Under the pieces are notes generated by a model. That model worked only from the letters and a program-made list of their open reading frames with translations. It was not told the DNA's origin and did not search any database. A DNA stretch of 38,656 nucleotides from contig DATLYF010000066.1 in the NCBI GenBank assembly GCA_035575095.1, positions 1-38,656 of the forward strand. The letters run 5' to 3'. Shown one piece after another: positions 32,698 to 38,656 of this stretch. Source of the DNA: DATLYF01 sp035575095 (GTDB lineage: Bacteria; Pseudomonadota; Gammaproteobacteria; Competibacterales; Competibacteraceae). How positions within the stretch are numbered: position 1 is the stretch's first letter; the number at the start of each line of letters is the position of its first letter. Both the position numbers and the translations under genes were made by a program.

Positions 32698-32727
32698 TTG
32701 GTTTTGCCAACCGGATTATGGTATAAA
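32698..32727 (+). promoter_or_regulatory. rpsB-tsf promoter
   Basis: TTGGTT (32698-32703), an 18-bp spacer and TATAAA (32722-32727), followed by GCGCGCG, a GC-rich discriminator of the kind found at stringently controlled promoters. Transcription would start near 32734. Confidence 0.6.
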
Positions 32728-32733
32728 GCGCGC

Positions 32734-32866
32734 GCCTTCCTGGCAAATCAGTAGTGATTGACTCAACTACTCACACGCACCGGCACGTGCGGATGGGTGC
32801 CCGCGAGGGTTGCCGCATGGGGTGCGTGGAGGCCCAACCCTGCAGAATCCAAGGAGATCGAATACC
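32734..32866 (+). promoter_or_regulatory. Structured rpsB leader, possible S2 autoregulatory element
   Basis: The leader of about 130 nt has nested pairing: GGGTTG (32807-32812) with CAACCC (32835-32840), enclosing CGCA (32814-32817) with TGCG (32823-32826). Gammaproteobacterial rpsB leaders are known to fold and mediate S2 feedback. I infer that this is such an element; I did not match a consensus. Confidence 0.4.
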
Positions 32867-33625
32867 ATGGCGAGCGTGTCCATGCGCCAGATGTTGGAGG
32901 CCGGCGTTCACTTCGGCCACCAGACCCGCTACTGGAACCCCAAGATGGGCCCTTACATCTTCGGGGAGCGCAGCAAGATCCACATCATCAATCTGGAAAA
33001 AACCCTGCCGCTGTTCAACGACGCCATGAACTTCATGGGGCGTCTGGCGGCCAACGGCGGCCGTATCCTGTTCGTCGGCACCAAGCGTTCGGCTCGCGAC
33101 GTGGTGGCTGAGGCGGCGAGCCGTTGCAACATGCCGTATGTCAACCACCGCTGGCTGGGCGGCATGCTGACCAACTTCAAGACCGTGCGCCAGTCCATCA
33201 AGCGCCTGCGCGACCTGGAAACCATGGCTCAGGACGGCACCTTCGAGCGCCTGAACAAGAAGGAAGTGATCCTGCTCAAGCGCGAGATGGAGAAGCTGGA
33301 GCGTAGCCTGGGCGGCATCAAGGACATGCCCAGCCTGCCCGATGCCTTGTTCGTGATCGATGTCGGCCACGAGAAGATCGCCGTCAAGGAGGCCAACAAG
33401 CTGGGCATCCCGGTGGTGGGCATCGTCGACACCAACAACTCGCCCGAGGGCGTGGACTACGTGATCCCCGGTAACGACGATGCCATCCGCGCCGTCACCC
33501 TGTACGTACAGGCCGCCGCTGACGCCATCCTGGAGGGCCGTGCCGCCATCACCCACCCGCGCGCCGACGAAGAGTTCATCGAGGTCGATGAGGTTGCCGT
33601 CGAGGGTAAAGGTCCGGCCGCCTGA
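32867..33625 (+). CDS. rpsB: 30S ribosomal protein S2
   Basis: This 252-residue protein binds late to the 30S head and recruits S1. It is full length relative to E. coli S2 (241). The start ASVSMRQMLEAGVHFGHQTR is the family signature, with WNPKMGPYIFGERSKIHIIN and, later, RWLGGMLTNFKTV. The C-terminal end is acidic. The ATG at 32867 follows AAGGAG with good spacing; the longer frame from 32810 lies in the leader. It is followed by a hairpin and tsf. Confidence 0.97.
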   Translation: MASVSMRQMLEAGVHFGHQTRYWNPKMGPYIFGERSKIHIINLEKTLPLFNDAMNFMGRLAANGGRILFVGTKRSARDVVAEAASRCNMPYVNHRWLGGMLTNFKTVRQSIKRLRDLETMAQDGTFERLNKKEVILLKREMEKLERSLGGIKDMPSLPDALFVIDVGHEKIAVKEANKLGIPVVGIVDTNNSPEGVDYVIPGNDDAIRAVTLYVQAAADAILEGRAAITHPRADEEFIEVDEVAVEGKGPAA

Positions 33626-33646
33626 GTCGCGTTCCCGTGACTTGCC

Positions 33647-33678
33647 CAAGGCCCGCCCGTACCCGGTCGCGGGCCTTG
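33647..33678 (+). terminator. Hairpin between rpsB and tsf
   Basis: CAAGGCCCGC (33647-33656) and GCGGGCCTTG (33669-33678) form a perfect 10-bp stem with a 12-nt loop. TCGTAAC follows, with no U-tract, so partial attenuation or RNA processing is more likely than full termination. Confidence 0.45.
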
Positions 33679-33750
33679 TCGTAACAGCACCCGGCGCCGT
33701 CTGCGGGCGGCGCTCCGGTTGAGAAAACCCGCTTCTTTGAGGTGAAAGAC

Positions 33751-34635
33751 ATGGCAGAGATTACCGCTGCTCTGGTGAAAGAACTGCGCGAGCGCACCGG
33801 CTCCGGCATGATGGAGTGCAAGAAGGCGCTGCAGGAAACCAACGGCGACATCGAGGCCGCCATCGAACTGATGCGCAAGCAGGGTCTGGCCAAGGCCGAC
33901 AAGAAGGCCGGCCGCACCGCCGCCGAGGGTCTGATCGTGATCCGCAGCTCGGCCGACGGCAAGGCCGTGGCCATGGTGGAGATCAACTGCGAGACCGACT
34001 TCGTCGCCAAGGGCGACGATTTTCAGGCATTTGCCAACGCCGTGGCCGAGGTCGCCCTGAATGCCGCTCCCGCCGACCTCGACGCGCTGCTGGCGGCCAA
34101 GCTGGCCGACGGCCAGAGCGTAGACGACACCCGCCGCGCCCTGGTGGCCAAGATCGGCGAGAATATGGCGGTACGCCGTTTCGTGCGGGTGACCACCGAG
34201 AACGGCCGCTTCGGCACCTACCTGCATGGCAGCCGCATCGGCGTGGTGGTGGAGGTGGTGGGAGGCAGCGAGGACTTGGCCAAGGATCTCGCCATGCACA
34301 TCGCCGCCAGCCGCCCGGTGTGCGTCGAGGCTTCCCAGGTGCCAGCCGAGCTGGTGGCCAAAGAGCGCGAGATCTTCAGCGCCCAGGCCGCGGAAAGCGG
34401 CAAGCCGGCCGACATCGTCGCCAAGATGGTGGAGGGGCGCGTGCAGAAGTTCCTCAAGGAGGTCACGCTGCTCGGCCAGCCCTTCGTCAAGGATCCCGAG
34501 CAGAGCGTGGAGAAGCTGCTGAAGTCGGCCGGCGCCCGCGTGCTCGGCTTCTACCGCTTCGAGCTGGGCGAGGGCATCGAGAAGAAGCAGGAGAACTTCG
34601 CGGCCGAAGTGATGGCCCAAGTTCGGGGCGGTTGA
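33751..34635 (+). CDS. tsf: Elongation factor Ts
   Basis: This 294-residue nucleotide exchange factor reloads EF-Tu with GTP. The N-terminal UBA-like domain is VKELRERTGSGMMECKKAL, followed by LRKQG/LAKADKKAGRTAAEG and the core motif EINCETDFVAK, which contacts EF-Tu. The dimerisation-like and C-terminal modules end in LYRF/ELGEGIEKK. The ATG at 33751 follows GAGGTG at 33739-33744; an earlier in-frame ATG at 33742 overlaps that site. It follows rpsB as in nearly all bacteria. Confidence 0.97.
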   Translation: MAEITAALVKELRERTGSGMMECKKALQETNGDIEAAIELMRKQGLAKADKKAGRTAAEGLIVIRSSADGKAVAMVEINCETDFVAKGDDFQAFANAVAEVALNAAPADLDALLAAKLADGQSVDDTRRALVAKIGENMAVRRFVRVTTENGRFGTYLHGSRIGVVVEVVGGSEDLAKDLAMHIAASRPVCVEASQVPAELVAKEREIFSAQAAESGKPADIVAKMVEGRVQKFLKEVTLLGQPFVKDPEQSVEKLLKSAGARVLGFYRFELGEGIEKKQENFAAEVMAQVRGG

Positions 34636-34666
34636 GCCCCGCCGACCGGGCGGTATCGGCGCTTGG

Positions 34667-34695
34667 CTGACGCCGCCCCGGTTAGGCTCTACAAT
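34667..34695 (+). promoter_or_regulatory. Candidate pyrH-frr promoter
   Basis: CTGACG (34667-34672), a 17-bp spacer and TACAAT (34690-34695) lie between tsf and pyrH, 40 nt before the pyrH ATG. The match is fair in both boxes. Confidence 0.45.
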
Positions 34696-34734
34696 TCCTC
34701 CAGTTCAGGTGGCTGCACAGAGTCGGTAGGTCTC

Positions 34735-35469
34735 ATGCTGGACGCAAAACCCGTCTACAAGCGCATCCTGTTGAAACTGAGCGGCGAAGCCCTGATGGGC
34801 GATGCCGATTATGGGATCGATCCCCAGACCATCGGCAGGATCGCCGACGAGGTGGCTGAGCTGAACCGCATGGGGGTGCAGATCGGCATGGTAATCGGCG
34901 GCGGCAACCTGTTCCGCGGCGCCGGCCTGGCCCAGGCCGGCATGGATCGGGTCACCGCCGACCACATGGGCATGCTGGCCACGGTGATGAATTCGCTGGC
35001 CATGCAGGATGCCCTGGAGCAGCGCGGCGTCTTTGCTCGGGTGATGTCGGCGATCCGCATCAACCAGGTCTGCGAGGATTACATCCGCCGCCGCGCCATC
35101 CGCCATCTGGAGAAGGGGCGGGTAGTGATCTTCGCCGCCGGCACCGGCAACCCCTTCTTCACCACCGACTCAGCGGCCAGCCTGCGGGCTATCGAAATCA
35201 ACGCCGACATCATGCTCAAGGCCACCAAGGTGGATGGAGTCTATTCCGCCGATCCGGTCAAGGTGCCTACTGCCCAGCGCTACGAGTCGCTCACCTTCGA
35301 TGAGGCGCTGGACCGCCGACTGGAGGTCATGGACGCCACCGCCATCGTCATGTGCCGGGAGCACTCCATGCCCCTCAAGGTGTTCAACATCTACCGCAGC
35401 GGTGATCTGGTGCGGGTGGTGTGTGGGGATAACGTCGGCACAACCGTGCTACGGGAACAACGGCAATGA
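34735..35469 (+). CDS. pyrH: Uridylate kinase PyrH
   Basis: This 244-residue enzyme of the amino acid kinase fold phosphorylates UMP to UDP and is allosterically regulated by GTP and UTP. The start YKRILLKLSGEALMGD and GMVIGGGNLFRG are family signatures, with ADHMGMLATVMNSLAMQDAL and, later, AAGTGNPFFTTDSAA. The ATG at 34735 is chosen by homology, with AGG upstream; the longer frame from 34663 covers the promoter. The stop overlaps frr as ATGA. Confidence 0.96.
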   Translation: MLDAKPVYKRILLKLSGEALMGDADYGIDPQTIGRIADEVAELNRMGVQIGMVIGGGNLFRGAGLAQAGMDRVTADHMGMLATVMNSLAMQDALEQRGVFARVMSAIRINQVCEDYIRRRAIRHLEKGRVVIFAAGTGNPFFTTDSAASLRAIEINADIMLKATKVDGVYSADPVKVPTAQRYESLTFDEALDRRLEVMDATAIVMCREHSMPLKVFNIYRSGDLVRVVCGDNVGTTVLREQRQ

Positions 35470-36023
35470 TCGAAGACATCAAGAAGGACGCCGCGGCGCG
35501 CATGGCCAAGAGCGTCGACAGCCTCAAGCACGAGCTGACCAAGTTGCGCACCGGCCGCGCCCATACCAGTCTGCTGGACCACATCACCGTGGAATACTAC
35601 GGCTCCACGGTGCCGCTCAGCCAGGTGGCTTCCATCAGCGTCGCCGATGCCCGCACCCTGGTGGTGCAGCCCTGGGAGAAGAACATGGTGCCGGTAGTGG
35701 AGAAAGCCATCCTCGCTTCCGACCTGGGGCTCAACCCGGCTACCGCCGGCACCGTCATCCGCGTGCCGCTGCCGCCGCTGACCGAGGAGCGCCGCCGCGA
35801 TCTGGTCAAGGTGGTGCGCCACGAGGGCGAGAGTGCCAAGGTGGCGATCCGCAACGTGCGTCGTGATGCCAACGCCGACCTCAAGGAACTGCTCAAGGCC
35901 AAGGACATCACCGAGGATGCGGAACGTCGCGCCATGGAAGAAATCCAGAAGCTCACCGACAAGTACATCGCCGAAGTGGACAAGGTCCTCGAGGCCAAGG
36001 AAGCCGAGTTGATGGAAATCTGA
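35466..36023 (+). CDS. frr: Ribosome recycling factor
   Basis: This 185-residue protein with EF-G splits post-termination ribosomes. It has the L-shaped RRF fold: three long helices (MAKSVDSLKHELTKLRTGRA; ...; MEEIQKLTDKYIAEVDKVLE) and a small domain with YYGSTVPLSQVASISV and PLPPLTEERRRDLVK. The ATG at 35466 overlaps the pyrH stop by 4 nt, so translation is likely to be coupled. Confidence 0.97.
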   Translation: MIEDIKKDAAARMAKSVDSLKHELTKLRTGRAHTSLLDHITVEYYGSTVPLSQVASISVADARTLVVQPWEKNMVPVVEKAILASDLGLNPATAGTVIRVPLPPLTEERRRDLVKVVRHEGESAKVAIRNVRRDANADLKELLKAKDITEDAERRAMEEIQKLTDKYIAEVDKVLEAKEAELMEI

Positions 36024-36038
36024 CGGCTCGGCCTGCAG

Positions 36039-36830
36039 ATGATCCGAGCATCGGCTGCAATGCCTGCATCTGACGAAACTTCTGCCGCCGCTCCGACAAC
36101 GGCCAGGATTCCGCGTCATGTGGCCATCATCATGGATGGCAACGGGCGCTGGGCGCGCCGGCGCCTGCTGCCGCGTCCCGCTGGCCACCGCGAGGGGGTC
36201 AAGGCGGCGCAACGCGTGGTGCGAGCCTGCTACGAGCGCGGGGTGGAGGCCCTCACCCTGTTCGCCTTCAGCAGCGAGAACTGGCAGCGTCCCGAAAAGG
36301 AAGTCAGCCTGCTGATGGACCTGTTTCTTACCACCTTGCGTGGCGAGATCAGGCGTCTGCACAGCAACAACGTGCGGCTGCGCTTCATCGGCGATCGCAG
36401 CGCCTTCGCCGACAAGCTGCGCGGCCAGATGGACGAGGCCGAGCGCCTCACCGCCGGCAACAGCGGCCTTACCCTGGTGATTGCGGCCAACTACGGCGGG
36501 CGCTGGGACATCACCCAGGCGGCGCGGCGCATCGCCGAGGAGGTGCGGGCCGGGTGTCTAGCGCCCGAACAGATCGATACCGATCTGCTGGAGCGGCACC
36601 TGTGTCTGCACGATCTGCCACCGCCGGATCTGCTTATCCGCACCGGCGGCGAGCAGCGCATCAGCAACTTCCTGCTCTGGCAACTGGCTTACACCGAGCT
36701 GTTCTTCTCCGAGCGGCTGTGGCCCGATTTCGATGCCGCGGCGTTGGACGAGGCGTTCCAGGCCTATGCCCAGCGTCAACGCCGTTTTGGCCGCACCGAC
36801 GAACAGGTGGAGAAGGACGAACGTGCTTAA
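36039..36830 (+). CDS. uppS: Undecaprenyl diphosphate synthase UppS
   Basis: This 263-residue cis-prenyltransferase elongates farnesyl diphosphate to undecaprenyl diphosphate, the precursor of the lipid carrier that UppP makes usable. The catalytic motif is HVAIIMDGNGRWARRR with Asp33. Others are TLFAFSSENWQRP, LTLVIAANYGGRWD and LLIRTGGEQRISNFLLWQ. The N-terminus before residue 25 is long and unconserved, and neither the ATG at 36039 nor the one at 36060 has a clear ribosome-binding site, so the start is uncertain. It is 15 nt from frr and overlaps cdsA. Confidence 0.94.
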   Translation: MIRASAAMPASDETSAAAPTTARIPRHVAIIMDGNGRWARRRLLPRPAGHREGVKAAQRVVRACYERGVEALTLFAFSSENWQRPEKEVSLLMDLFLTTLRGEIRRLHSNNVRLRFIGDRSAFADKLRGQMDEAERLTAGNSGLTLVIAANYGGRWDITQAARRIAEEVRAGCLAPEQIDTDLLERHLCLHDLPPPDLLIRTGGEQRISNFLLWQLAYTELFFSERLWPDFDAAALDEAFQAYAQRQRRFGRTDEQVEKDERA

Positions 36831-37644
36831 GCAGCGCGTCATCACCGCCCTGGTGCTGGGTAGTCTGGCGGTGTGGGGCGTGCTCGCCCTGCCGCCGACG
36901 TGGTTTGCCCTGATCATCCTGGCGGTGCTGCTGCTCGGCGCCTGGGAGTGGGGCGGGCTGTTGGGGCTGAGCATACCGATCGGGCGGCTCATCTACGCGC
37001 TGCTGCTGACTTTGCTGGCAGGCATCGTCTGGCTGTTCCGTGAGCAGCCGCTGCTGGTCTGGATACTGCTTGCGCCGATCGGCTTGTTCTGGTGCGCGGT
37101 GCTGCTCTGGTTGTGGCGGCAGGCCCGCGGCGGCCAGCATCCGCTGCCCGCCCTGGCCTGGGAGCTGACCGGATTCGCCGTGCTGCTGCCGCCCTTCGCC
37201 GCGCTGCTGGCGCTGCGCGTGGCGCCCGAGCGCGGACCGGCGTTCGTGCTGTTCCTGCTGCTGCTGATCTGGCTGGCCGACAGCGTGGCCTATTTCGCCG
37301 GGCGGCGCTGGGGCAAGAACAAGCTGGCTCCCGCCATCAGCCCGGGCAAGACCCGCGAGGGCGCCCTGGCGGCCCTGGCGGCGGCGCCGCTGTTTGCCCT
37401 GGTCGGCGCGCCCCTGCTGGGGCTGCCGGCCGGACAGTGGCTGCTGTTCATGGTCATCTGCCTGGTGACGGTGCTGTTTTCCATCGCCGGCGATCTTTTC
37501 GAGAGCCTGATCAAGCGCCAGCACGGGGCCAAGGACAGCGGTGACCTGCTGCCCGGCCATGGCGGCGTGCTGGACCGCATCGACAGTCTGACCGCCGCCG
37601 CCCCCATCTTCGTGCTGGCGCTGCAGGGATTGCCGGCGCGCTGA
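36823..37644 (+). CDS. cdsA: Phosphatidate cytidylyltransferase CdsA
   Basis: This 273-residue polytopic enzyme makes CDP-diacylglycerol from phosphatidate and CTP, the branch point to all phospholipids. It has about seven or eight hydrophobic helices and the CDS signature in the last third: SVAYFAGRRWGKNKLAP, SPGKTREGALAA, then DLFESLIKRQHGAKDSG, DLLPGHGGVLDRIDSL. I start it at the GTG at 36823, with AGAAGGA upstream and an 8-nt overlap with uppS; the longer frame from 36733 lies within uppS. Confidence 0.94.
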   Translation: MLKQRVITALVLGSLAVWGVLALPPTWFALIILAVLLLGAWEWGGLLGLSIPIGRLIYALLLTLLAGIVWLFREQPLLVWILLAPIGLFWCAVLLWLWRQARGGQHPLPALAWELTGFAVLLPPFAALLALRVAPERGPAFVLFLLLLIWLADSVAYFAGRRWGKNKLAPAISPGKTREGALAALAAAPLFALVGAPLLGLPAGQWLLFMVICLVTVLFSIAGDLFESLIKRQHGAKDSGDLLPGHGGVLDRIDSLTAAAPIFVLALQGLPAR

Positions 37645-37683
37645 GCCGCGTGGAGGCGTCCGGCGCCAGCCTTGGAGCCTTCT

Positions 37684-38656
37684 ATGGATAAGCCCATGAT
37701 CGGTGTCACCATCCTCGGTTCGACCGGCTCCATCGGGCTGAGCACGCTGGATGTGCTCGGCCGCCAGCGCGAGCGCTTCCAGGTGGTGGCCTTGGCCGCT
37801 CGCCGTAGCGTCGACACCCTCTACCGGCAGTGCCTGGAGCACCATCCGCGCTACGCCGTGCTCAGCGAGGCCACCGCCGCCCGGCAACTGCGGCAGCGGC
37901 TGCGTGCCGCCGGCAGCGCCACCGAAGTGCTGGCCGGTGCCGAGGCGCTGGCGGAGGTGGCGTCTCTCCCCGAGACCGACTACGTGATGGCAGCCATCGT
38001 CGGTGCCGCCGGACTGCCTTCGGCCCTGGCCGCGGCCCGCGCCGGCAAGCGCATCCTGCTGGCCAACAAGGAGGCGCTGGTGATGTCGGGGCGCTTGTTC
38101 ATGGAGGAAGTACGGCGCGGCGGGGCGCAACTGCTGCCCATCGACAGCGAGCACAACGCCCTGTTCCAGTGCTTGCCCTCCGGTTTCGACCAGGGCCTCG
38201 AGCAGGTCGGAGTGATACGGCTGCTGCTCACCGGTTCCGGCGGGCCGTTCCGCCAGACTCCGCTGGAGCTGCTGCCCGCCGTCACTCCCGACCAGGCCTG
38301 CGCTCATCCCAACTGGTCCATGGGGCGCAAGATCTCGGTGGATTCCGCCACCATGATGAACAAGGGTCTGGAGGTGATCGAGGCCTACTGGCTGTTCGCC
38401 GCCCGTCCCGAGCAGATCGAGGTGGTGGTGCATCCGCAAAGCGTGGTGCACTCCCTGGTGGAATATGTGGACGGCTCGGTGTTGGCCCAGCTCGGCCATC
38501 CCGACATGCGCACCCCGATTGCGCACGCCCTGGCCTGGCCGCAGCGCATGGAAGCCGGGCTCGGCCCGCTGGATCTGTGCCGCATCGGCCGTCTGGAGTT
38601 CCTACCCCCCGATGAGCGGCGGTTTCCCTGTCTACGGCTGGCGCGCCAGGCCCTGC
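37684..38656 (+). CDS. dxr: 1-deoxy-D-xylulose 5-phosphate reductoisomerase, 3' end cut by window
   Basis: This NADPH-dependent enzyme makes 2-C-methyl-D-erythritol 4-phosphate in the non-mevalonate isoprenoid pathway, feeding UppS. 324 codons are present with no stop; E. coli Dxr has 398 residues, so roughly 70-80 are missing. The N-terminal NADPH motif is ILGSTGSIG; LLANKEALVMSG, IDSEHNALFQCL with metal-binding Asp and Glu, LTGSGGPFR, HPNWSMGRKISVDSATMMNK and PDMRTPIAHALAWP follow. GGAG at 37674-37677 lies 6 nt before the ATG at 37684; ATG 37696 is an alternative start. It is 39 nt from cdsA. Confidence 0.95.
   Translation, partial: MDKPMIGVTILGSTGSIGLSTLDVLGRQRERFQVVALAARRSVDTLYRQCLEHHPRYAVLSEATAARQLRQRLRAAGSATEVLAGAEALAEVASLPETDYVMAAIVGAAGLPSALAAARAGKRILLANKEALVMSGRLFMEEVRRGGAQLLPIDSEHNALFQCLPSGFDQGLEQVGVIRLLLTGSGGPFRQTPLELLPAVTPDQACAHPNWSMGRKISVDSATMMNKGLEVIEAYWLFAARPEQIEVVVHPQSVVHSLVEYVDGSVLAQLGHPDMRTPIAHALAWPQRMEAGLGPLDLCRIGRLEFLPPDERRFPCLRLARQAL

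Noticed and set aside
34624..34641. 6-bp hairpin CGGGGC/GCCCCG over the tsf stop as a terminator
   Set aside because: Short stem, overlaps the stop codon and has no U-tract.

Overview
The window is GC-rich, densely coding chromosomal DNA from a free-living gammaproteobacterium. The order rpsB-tsf-pyrH-frr-uppS-cdsA-dxr with divergent map and glnD, a monofunctional RelA and an intact E. coli-style betIBA set all point there. Choline uptake and glycine betaine synthesis suit a marine or saline-adapted lineage. I cannot name the genus; a Chromatiales/Ectothiorhodospira-like relative is only a guess. I see no rRNA, tRNA, CRISPR array, insertion sequence or prophage.

Layout. 0-4 kb: an IalB-family periplasmic protein faces a translationally coupled pair, a GlcD/D-lactate-dehydrogenase-like flavoenzyme and an AidB-like acyl-CoA dehydrogenase. 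The gap after the pair (3845-4048) holds an unexplained nested inverted repeat. 4-11 kb: sppA, trmO, an overlapping Bax1-like nuclease/XPB-like helicase pair (an archaeal-type DNA repair module), and relA. 11-13 kb: an entericidin-like lipoprotein, a 57-residue protein, a gap with strong hairpins and a leftward terminator but no clear gene, a small membrane protein, and uppP. 13.2-20.4 kb: the choline/betaine block, with choXWV leftward and betIBA rightward from one control region holding two BetI-type palindromes, each lying over the -35 box of one promoter. 20.5-22.1 kb: a probable phosphatidylethanolamine N-methyltransferase, a DUF924 protein and a 61-residue protein. 22.1-29.1 kb: the leftward phosphate operon pstS-pstC-pstA-pstB-phoU followed by acetate kinase, headed by a good Pho box. 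29.1-32.6 kb: glnD and map. 32.7 kb to the end: rpsB-tsf-pyrH-frr-uppS-cdsA-dxr, with dxr cut by the window edge.

How the genes work together. ChoXWV imports choline, BetA and BetB oxidise it to glycine betaine, and BetI probably represses both arms from shared operators until choline is present. The methyltransferase next door probably makes phosphatidylcholine, another choline-containing product. PstSCAB-PhoU imports and senses phosphate; AckA makes acetyl phosphate, a possible phosphodonor to response regulators. GlnD senses nitrogen and RelA senses amino-acid starvation. The right end is the conserved translation, envelope-lipid and isoprenoid cluster.

The observations most worth following are the XPB-Bax1 pair in a gammaproteobacterium, the nested inverted repeat at 3874-4008, the possible small RNA ending near 11626, and the paired BetI operators.
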